DNA from: Betaproteobacteria bacterium UBA6910
Lineage (GTDB): Bacteria; Pseudomonadota; Gammaproteobacteria; Burkholderiales; UBA6910
Assembly (NCBI GenBank): GCA_002451065.1
Contig: DKBC01000082.1
Location: forward strand, 1 to 10,472
Direction: 5' to 3'
DNA length: 10,472 nucleotides
The notes under the pieces are model-generated. The model was not told the origin of the DNA. It saw only the letters and a program-made list of their open reading frames with translations, and ran no database searches. The position numbers were made by a program, and so were the translations under genes. Positions within the stretch are counted from its first letter, which is position 1. Every line of letters starts with the position of its first letter. Positions 6,797 to 10,472 of this stretch are shown here, piece by piece.

Positions 6797-6825
6797 GTGA
6801 CAACCCCATGATTTGCGATTAGAAT
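6797..6825 (+). promoter_or_regulatory. Sigma-70 promoter of the tonB-aroE-mtgA operon
   Basis: GTGACA (6797-6802, 5/6 to the -35 consensus) and TAGAAT (6820-6825, 5/6 to the -10 consensus) are separated by exactly 17 bp. Transcription should start near 6832, giving a leader of about 33 nt to the TTG start at 6865. Confidence 0.75.
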
Positions 6826-6847
6826 GTCGCGCAACATGGAGCCGCGC

Positions 6848-6853
6848 AGGGAG
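6848..6853 (+). promoter_or_regulatory. Ribosome binding site supporting a TTG start
   Basis: AGGGAG lies 11 nt before TTG 6865 and downstream of the predicted transcription start. The in-frame ATG at 6907 has no such site, so TTG is preferred. A nearer ATG at 6836 is out of frame. Confidence 0.5.
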
Positions 6854-6864
6854 CCAATCCGCGG

Positions 6865-7785
6865 TTGGCGAGCGTCTTGAAGCGAGACTGGTCGAACCTT
6901 CTCAGAATGTCTCCGGTCGGAGCATTCAACGGCTCGCCGCCGCCGTTCGGAGTCTCCCTCTTCGCATCCATCGGTTTCCATGTCTTCGTCATTTTCGGCG
7001 TGGGATTTGCCCTTCCCCAAGTCAACCTTATCAAGAACCTCTCCCAGCCATTGGAGGTTATCCTCGTCAACGCCAAGAGCGTGACCCGCCCTACCAAGGC
7101 GGATGCCCTGGCCCAGGCCAATCTCGACGGAGGCGGCAACACCGAGGCCAACAAGCGCGCCAAGAGCCCGTTTCCCGTGCTGCCCAAGGAGACCCAGAAG
7201 CTGCAACTGGAGAAGACCGAGTCCCGGGTCCGGCAGCTGGAGCAGGAGGCGAAGAAGCTGCTGACCAGTATCAAGTCGGAGCAGACGGTGAACCCGCCGG
7301 AGCCCAAGGCGGATTCCGAACCCCGGGAAGGCGATACGCCCAAGGCCGAGGACATCATGGCCCGGAGCCTGGAGATTGCGCGGTTGCAGGCGCAGATCGA
7401 CAAAGAGTGGCAGGCGTACCAAAAGCGCCCGCGCAGGACCTTCGTCGGCGCCCGGGCCAAGAGCTTCGTATTGGCGCAATACGTGGAAGACTGGCGCCTC
7501 AAGATTGAGCGCGTTGGCACCCTCAACTATCCCCATGCCGCCCGCCAGCAAAAGCTGTTCGGCAGTCTTCAGCTTACCGTCGCCATCAGGGCGGACGGCT
7601 CGGTGGAACGGGTCGAGATCGAGCGCTCGTCGGGGGCGAAGATCCTGGACCAGGCCGCGCTGCGCATCGTGGATCTCGCGGGACCGTTCGCGCCCCTGCC
7701 GCCGGACGTTCGCAAGAACACGGACGTCCTGCACATCACCCGCACCTGGACCTTCACCCGGTCCGACCAGTTGGTAACGGAATGA
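6865..7785 (+). CDS. TonB-family energy transducer
   Basis: This is a 306-residue TonB-like protein, anchored in the inner membrane and expected to pass proton-motive energy across the periplasm to outer-membrane transporters. Residues about 28-50 (FGVSLFASIGFHVFVIFGVGFAL) form the N-terminal anchor, which includes a His as in TonB. Residues 105-185 are charged and Lys/Glu/Gln-rich, with coiled-coil character (KLQLEKTESRVRQLEQEAKK) rather than the Pro-Lys repeats of E. coli TonB. The C-terminal domain, about 205-298, is TonB-like: YPHAARQQKLFGSLQLTVAI, then RADGSVERVEIERSSGAKILDQAA and a final ITRTWTF strand. TTG 6865 is chosen for its ribosome site; starting at ATG 6907 would remove 14 residues and keep all domains. 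No exbB, exbD or receptor gene is nearby. It overlaps aroE by ATGA. It could also serve a TolA-like envelope role. Confidence 0.85.
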   Translation: MASVLKRDWSNLLRMSPVGAFNGSPPPFGVSLFASIGFHVFVIFGVGFALPQVNLIKNLSQPLEVILVNAKSVTRPTKADALAQANLDGGGNTEANKRAKSPFPVLPKETQKLQLEKTESRVRQLEQEAKKLLTSIKSEQTVNPPEPKADSEPREGDTPKAEDIMARSLEIARLQAQIDKEWQAYQKRPRRTFVGARAKSFVLAQYVEDWRLKIERVGTLNYPHAARQQKLFGSLQLTVAIRADGSVERVEIERSSGAKILDQAALRIVDLAGPFAPLPPDVRKNTDVLHITRTWTFTRSDQLVTE

Positions 7786-8600
7786 GCGATTTGTATGCGG
7801 TGATCGGGAATCCGGTCGCCCACAGCAAGTCGCCGCTCATCCATCGCGCGTTTGCGCGCCAGACGGATCAGGATCTGGTGTACGAGGCCATACTGGCGCC
7901 CCTGGAGGAATTCGAGGCGACGCTGGACGCGTTTCGAGCCCGCGCAGGAAAGGGCGTGAACGTCACCGTCCCCTTCAAGCTGGAGGCGTTTCATTATTCG
8001 TCGTTGCGCACCGCGCGCGCGGCCCGGGCGGGTGCCGTGAACACGCTCAAATTCGACGGCCCGGAGGCGCTGGGAGACAACACCGACGGTGTCGGCCTGG
8101 TGACGGACCTGGAGCAGAACCTGGGGCGGCCCCTGGCGGGGCGGCGCGTGCTGCTGATGGGCGCGGGAGGCGCGGCCCGGGGGGTGCTGCTTCCGGTCCT
8201 CGAGCGCGGCCCGGCCGCCCTGGTGATCGTCAATCGCACCGCGGCCCGCGCCGTGGAACTGTGCCGGGTTTTTCCCGAGTTCCCGGCGCTGGACGGCTGC
8301 GGTTACGAGGCCCTGGAAGGGCGTTCCTTCGACATCGTGATCAACGCCACGTCTGCGAGCCTTGGCGATCAACTGCCGCCGTTGCCTGGGGGCGTGTTCG
8401 CAACGGGCGCCCTGGCCTACGACATGATGTACGGCAAGGGCCTCACCCCGTTCCTGCGGCTGGCCCGGACCCAGGGGGCGGGGCAGCTGGCCGATGGCTT
8501 GGGGATGCTGGTGGAGCAGGCCGCCGAGTCCTTCCACTTTTGGCGCGGCCTCCGGCCCGACACCCGGCCGGTGCTGGAAGCGCTGCGGCGGGAGGCTTGA
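7782..8600 (+). CDS. aroE: Shikimate dehydrogenase (NADP+)
   Basis: AroE catalyses the NADPH-dependent reduction of 3-dehydroshikimate to shikimate in aromatic amino acid biosynthesis. The 272-residue length is typical. The N-terminal substrate domain shows GNPVAHSKSPLIH (9-21), whose two Ser bind the shikimate carboxylate, then NVTVPFK (60-66) with catalytic Lys66, GAVNTL (84-89) with Asn87, and GDNTDG (98-103) with Asp102. The Rossmann domain shows GAGGAARG (127-134), then NRT (151-153); the Arg152 position is typical of NADP preference. YDMMYG (213-218) and DGLGMLVEQAA (238-248) are the closing motifs. The start codon overlaps the tonB-like stop, indicating translational coupling, and mtgA follows after 23 bp. 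All key residues are present, so this should be an active AroE rather than a YdiB or quinate paralogue. Confidence 0.96.
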   Translation: MSDLYAVIGNPVAHSKSPLIHRAFARQTDQDLVYEAILAPLEEFEATLDAFRARAGKGVNVTVPFKLEAFHYSSLRTARAARAGAVNTLKFDGPEALGDNTDGVGLVTDLEQNLGRPLAGRRVLLMGAGGAARGVLLPVLERGPAALVIVNRTAARAVELCRVFPEFPALDGCGYEALEGRSFDIVINATSASLGDQLPPLPGGVFATGALAYDMMYGKGLTPFLRLARTQGAGQLADGLGMLVEQAAESFHFWRGLRPDTRPVLEALRREA

Positions 8601-8623
8601 TAAGCCTGGGGTTTTTGTTCGCG

Positions 8624-9352
8624 ATGGGAAAGCGCGGAATCCGTCAAACCTCGCTGGCTGCCCGCCTGTGGGGGTGGGGCTGGCGCGCCTTCGCCGTCGC
8701 CGCGGGTCTCCTGCTTCTCTACCAGCTATGGTTCTTCGCCCAGGTATTGTGGTGGCAATGGAGCAATCCATCGTCCAGCGCCTTCATGGAGGATCGTCTC
8801 GAGACGCTGCAGGACCGGAATCCCACGGCCCAGATCAGGCATCAATGGGTGCCCTACGAGCGCATTTCCAGCCACCTGAAGCGGGCGATCGTCTCGGCCG
8901 AGGACGCGAAGTTTCTGGACCATGAGGGTTTCGACTGGGACGCGATCCAACAAGCCTATGAAAAAAACCTCCGCAAAGGGCGGGTGGTCCGGGGCGGCTC
9001 CACCATCAGCCAGCAGTTGGCGAAGAACCTTTTTCTGTCGAGCCAGCGTACGCCCTGGCGCAAGGCCCAGGAAGCAGTGATCACCCTGATGCTGGAAGCC
9101 ACCTGGAGCAAGCGCCGCATCCTCGAGGTATATCTCAACGTCATCGAGTGGGGCAACGGCGTGTTCGGCGCCGAGGCCGCGGCGCGCCATTACTTCGGGA
9201 CCACCGCAGCCGGGCTGTCGGCGGAGCAGGCCGCGCGGCTGGCGGCCATGGTGCCGAACCCCCGCTACTTCGACCGCCGACGGGACTCCCCTTATCTGTA
9301 CCGACGCACCGAAATCATTCTCCGGCGCATGAACGCCGCCCAGATTCCTTGA
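8624..9352 (+). CDS. mtgA: Monofunctional biosynthetic peptidoglycan transglycosylase
   Basis: This 242-residue GT51 enzyme polymerises glycan strands from lipid II at the inner membrane, without a transpeptidase domain. Residues about 21-44 (RAFAVAAGLLLLYQLWFFAQVLWW) form the N-terminal signal anchor. SAEDAKFLDHEGFDWDAI (91-108) holds catalytic Glu93. GGSTISQQLAKNLFLS (124-139) is the donor/acceptor-site motif. RKAQEAVITLMLEATWSKRRILEVYLN (146-172) includes the second Glu, at about 158. IEWGNGVFGAEAAARHYF (174-191) and AARLAAMVPNPRYFDRR complete the GT51 signatures. The frame is open far upstream over aroE, but ATG 8624 gives the usual MtgA length. No strong ribosome site precedes it: a GGAGG inside the aroE end lies 28 nt away, so reinitiation after aroE is likely. 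It is the last gene of the probable tonB-aroE-mtgA operon. Confidence 0.95.
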   Translation: MGKRGIRQTSLAARLWGWGWRAFAVAAGLLLLYQLWFFAQVLWWQWSNPSSSAFMEDRLETLQDRNPTAQIRHQWVPYERISSHLKRAIVSAEDAKFLDHEGFDWDAIQQAYEKNLRKGRVVRGGSTISQQLAKNLFLSSQRTPWRKAQEAVITLMLEATWSKRRILEVYLNVIEWGNGVFGAEAAARHYFGTTAAGLSAEQAARLAAMVPNPRYFDRRRDSPYLYRRTEIILRRMNAAQIP

Positions 9353-9382
9353 ACATCCGGGGGAACGGGGTGACGTGGCCTG

Positions 9383-9398
9383 TGTAACCTAGGTTACA
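9383..9398. promoter_or_regulatory. Perfect 16-bp palindrome, candidate operator
   Basis: TGTAACCTAGGTTACA is a perfect inverted repeat, 83 bp before the DUF2892 start. It fits the half-site spacing of CRP/FNR-superfamily operators (TGTAA-N6-TTACA, also TGTA-N8-TACA) but could equally be a TetR- or GntR-type site. A poor -35-like GTGACG (9370-9375) precedes it and TACATA overlaps its 3' end. The regulator is unknown and not in the window. Confidence 0.55.
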
Positions 9399-9408
9399 TA
9401 CGAGGGCA

Positions 9409-9443
9409 GGTTGAGGGTGGCTTAATGGGCGCCATCCTCAACC
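9409..9443 (+). promoter_or_regulatory. Stem-loop in the DUF2892 leader
   Basis: GGTTGAGGGTGGC (9409-9421) pairs with GCCATCCTCAACC (9431-9443): 13 pairs including one G-U, with a 9-nt loop. It ends 9 nt before the AAGGAG ribosome site at 9453-9458. No T-run follows, so it is a poor intrinsic terminator for mtgA. It may control or stabilise the DUF2892 mRNA, or act as a DNA operator. Confidence 0.55.
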
Positions 9444-9465
9444 ATCTCTTTCAAGGAGACATGCA

Positions 9466-9663
9466 ATGAAGGCGAACGTGGGCGGCATCGACAAGATTCT
9501 TCGCATAGCGGCGGGCCTGGGCCTGATCGGGCTGGCGGTGGCCGGCGTCGGCACGCCGTGGACCTGGGCCGGAGTCATCCCCTTGGCAACCGGCGTGGTG
9601 GGCTTCTGCCCGTTTTACCCGCTGCTGGGGCTCAACACCTGCCCGATGCGCAAGACCGCCTGA
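9466..9663 (+). CDS. DUF2892 (YgaP-type) small inner-membrane protein
   Basis: This 65-residue protein belongs to the DUF2892 family, the membrane part of E. coli YgaP without the rhodanese domain. It starts with the family signature MKANVGGIDKILRIAAGLGLI, followed by two transmembrane segments at about 11-28 and 32-47. A conserved Cys-containing loop CPFYPLLGLNTCP follows, with Cys48 and Cys59. Family members are often linked to sulfur or persulfide handling and ArsR-type regulators, but no such regulator or rhodanese is visible here, so function stays open. The start is well supported by AAGGAG (9453-9458), 7 nt upstream. A structured leader precedes the gene and an intrinsic terminator follows, so it is probably a single-gene transcript. 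Confidence 0.88.
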   Translation: MKANVGGIDKILRIAAGLGLIGLAVAGVGTPWTWAGVIPLATGVVGFCPFYPLLGLNTCPMRKTA

Positions 9664-9683
9664 GGGCAAACCGCAGCCCCAGA

Positions 9684-9713
9684 AAAGCCAGCCCCCGGGC
9701 TGGCTTTGCTTTT
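9684..9713 (+). terminator. Rho-independent terminator after the DUF2892 gene
   Basis: AAAGCCAGCC (9684-9693) pairs with GGCTGGCTTT (9698-9707) across CCCG. It is followed by TGCTTTT, an interrupted T-tract. It lies 20 bp after the stop. Confidence 0.85.
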
Positions 9714-9792
9714 GGTACGCGCGGAGGGGTCCCCGGTGGCCCACCGCGACCGCTGTGCGTGGCGTGCCGGCGTCCGCTCGCGGGAAAGGGTT

Positions 9793-9798
9793 TATAAT
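9793..9798 (+). promoter_or_regulatory. Consensus -10 element upstream of trpB2
   Basis: A perfect TATAAT lies in a short AT-rich island 40 bp before the trpB2 start, with a predicted transcript start near 9805. The -35 region (9770-9775, GCGTCC) is poor. The GGAGGA ribosome site at 9825-9830 is 7 nt from ATG 9838. Confidence 0.5.
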
Positions 9799-9837
9799 TT
9801 TTGCCTTCCAAAATAAGTCACCTTGGAGGAGGCTCCC

Positions 9838-10472
9838 ATGGCGGATTCGGTGAAGTACTTGCTCGATGAGACGCGTATTCCACGGCATTGGTACAACATC
9901 GTCGCGGACCTGCCGTCGCCGCCGCCGCCGGTGCTGCACCCGGGCACGCTCAAGCCGGTGGGGCCGGACGACCTGGCGCCGTTGTTCCCCGTGTCGCTCA
10001 TCATGCAGGAGGTCACCGCCGAGCGGGACGTCGAGATCCCGGAACCGGTGCGGGAAATCTACCGCCAGTGGCGGCCCAGTCCCCTGTACCGGGCTCGCCG
10101 CCTGGAACAGGTGCTGCAGACCCCGGCGCGCATCTACTACAAATACGAGGGCGTGAGCCCGGCCGGCAGCCACAAGCCCAACACCGCGGTGGCCCAGGCG
10201 TTTTACAACAAGGAGGCTGGCATCAGCCGCATCAGCACCGAGACCGGCGCCGGTCAGTGGGGCTCCTCCCTGGCTTTCGCCGGCGCGCTGTTCGGCATTG
10301 AGGTCCAGGTGTTCATGGTGCGAGTGTCTTATCAGCAGAAGCCCTACCGCCGCGCGCTGATGGAGACCTACGGAGCCCGCTGCACCGCTTCTCCGTCCAA
10401 TGAGACCCAGTCCGGGAAGGCAATCCTGGCCAAGAACCCGGATCATCCCGGAAGCCTCGGCATCGCGATCTC
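9838..10472 (+). CDS. Tryptophan synthase beta chain-like, TrpB2 type (3'-truncated by window edge)
   Basis: The frame is open from ATG 9838 to the window end, 211 complete codons. TrpB enzymes are PLP-dependent and condense indole with serine to tryptophan. Residues 1-70 ([20 protein letters not shown]...) are the N-terminal extension typical of TrpB2. [12 protein letters not shown] (79-90) and [16 protein letters not shown] (102-117) follow, with Lys113 as the PLP Schiff-base residue. [10 protein letters not shown] (135-144) has Trp where classical TrpB1 has His, and includes catalytic Glu135. [19 protein letters not shown] (162-180) is a TrpB2-specific stretch. No trpA is adjacent and the gene has its own -10 element and ribosome site. 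TrpB2 proteins generally do not depend on TrpA and may salvage indole or serve as a stand-alone synthase. Roughly half the protein lies beyond the window. Confidence 0.93.
   Translation, partial: MADSVKYLLDETRIPRHWYNIVADLPSPPPPVLHPGTLKPVGPDDLAPLFPVSLIMQEVTAERDVEIPEPVREIYRQWRPSPLYRARRLEQVLQTPARIYYKYEGVSPAGSHKPNTAVAQAFYNKEAGISRISTETGAGQWGSSLAFAGALFGIEVQVFMVRVSYQQKPYRRALMETYGARCTASPSNETQSGKAILAKNPDHPGSLGIAI

Noticed and set aside
6472..7734. Long minus-strand open frame (about 420 codons) across the RNase and tonB-like genes
   Set aside because: It is antisense to two well-supported genes, its translation is low-complexity Leu/Gly/Arg/His-rich, and it shows no domain. Such frames are common shadows in GC-rich DNA.
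8261..8623. 5' extension of the mtgA frame over aroE
   Set aside because: The added translation is Gly/Arg/Ala-rich shadow sequence over a confident gene, and MtgA length and membrane anchor fit ATG 8624.
7569..8771. Long minus-strand open frame (about 400 codons) antisense to aroE
   Set aside because: AroE and MtgA motifs on the + strand are complete, and the antisense translation is Arg/Gln/His-rich without recognisable motifs.
9901..9933. CCG-repeat stretch as a microsatellite
   Set aside because: It simply encodes the Pro-rich linker SPPPPV of the TrpB2 N-terminal region in GC-rich codons.
9451..10446. Minus-strand open frame (about 331 codons) opposite DUF2892 and trpB2
   Set aside because: It covers a terminator, a promoter-like region and two confident + strand genes, with no domain in the translation.

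Overview
The window is a GC-rich, gene-dense bacterial chromosome segment. All supported genes lie on the + strand. The RNase II-type gene followed by a tonB-like gene, aroE and mtgA, together with a UPF0227/YqiA esterase, points to a proteobacterium, most likely a betaproteobacterium (Nitrosomonadales/Rhodocyclales-like). This assignment is inferred from gene content and remembered family features, not from a database search. No phage, CRISPR, intact IS, rRNA or tRNA is visible.

Layout. (1) Positions 1-891 hold the C-terminal part of a sodium:solute symporter of the ActP/VC_2705 type, closed by a strong intrinsic terminator (915-945). (2) Positions 960-3866 hold a three-gene run: a cNMP-like/CBS/DUF294 nucleotidyltransferase-like signalling protein, a DnaQ-type 3'-5' exonuclease-fold protein joined to it by an ATGA overlap, and an unrecognised small membrane protein. 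The exonuclease-fold protein has lost two of the five catalytic positions, which is the most notable coding observation. (3) Positions 3959-4546 hold a YqiA-like alpha/beta hydrolase, followed by about 350 bp without a convincing gene (4547-4893) that ends in a consensus -10 element. (4) Positions 4930-9352 hold an RNase II-family gene, then a clear sigma-70 promoter (6797-6825), then tonB-like, aroE (ATGA overlap) and mtgA (23-bp gap), probably one transcript. (5) Positions 9353-9465 are an intergenic region with a perfect 16-bp palindrome and a separate 13-bp-stem hairpin just upstream of the RBS of a 65-aa DUF2892 (YgaP-type) membrane protein, which is closed by an intrinsic terminator. (6) From 9838 to the end runs the 5' part of a TrpB2-type tryptophan synthase beta gene, open at the window edge.

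How they work together. The symporter, the CBS/DUF294 protein and the exonuclease-fold protein form a neighbourhood I recall from other Proteobacteria. The CBS/DUF294 protein is plausibly a nucleotide-sensing regulator of the carboxylate transporter. The tonB-aroE-mtgA run couples envelope energy transduction, shikimate-pathway flux and peptidoglycan synthesis. Most of the window is ordinary core genome and I see no convincing new defence or mobile system. The items worth following are the degenerate exonuclease and the structured DUF2892 leader.
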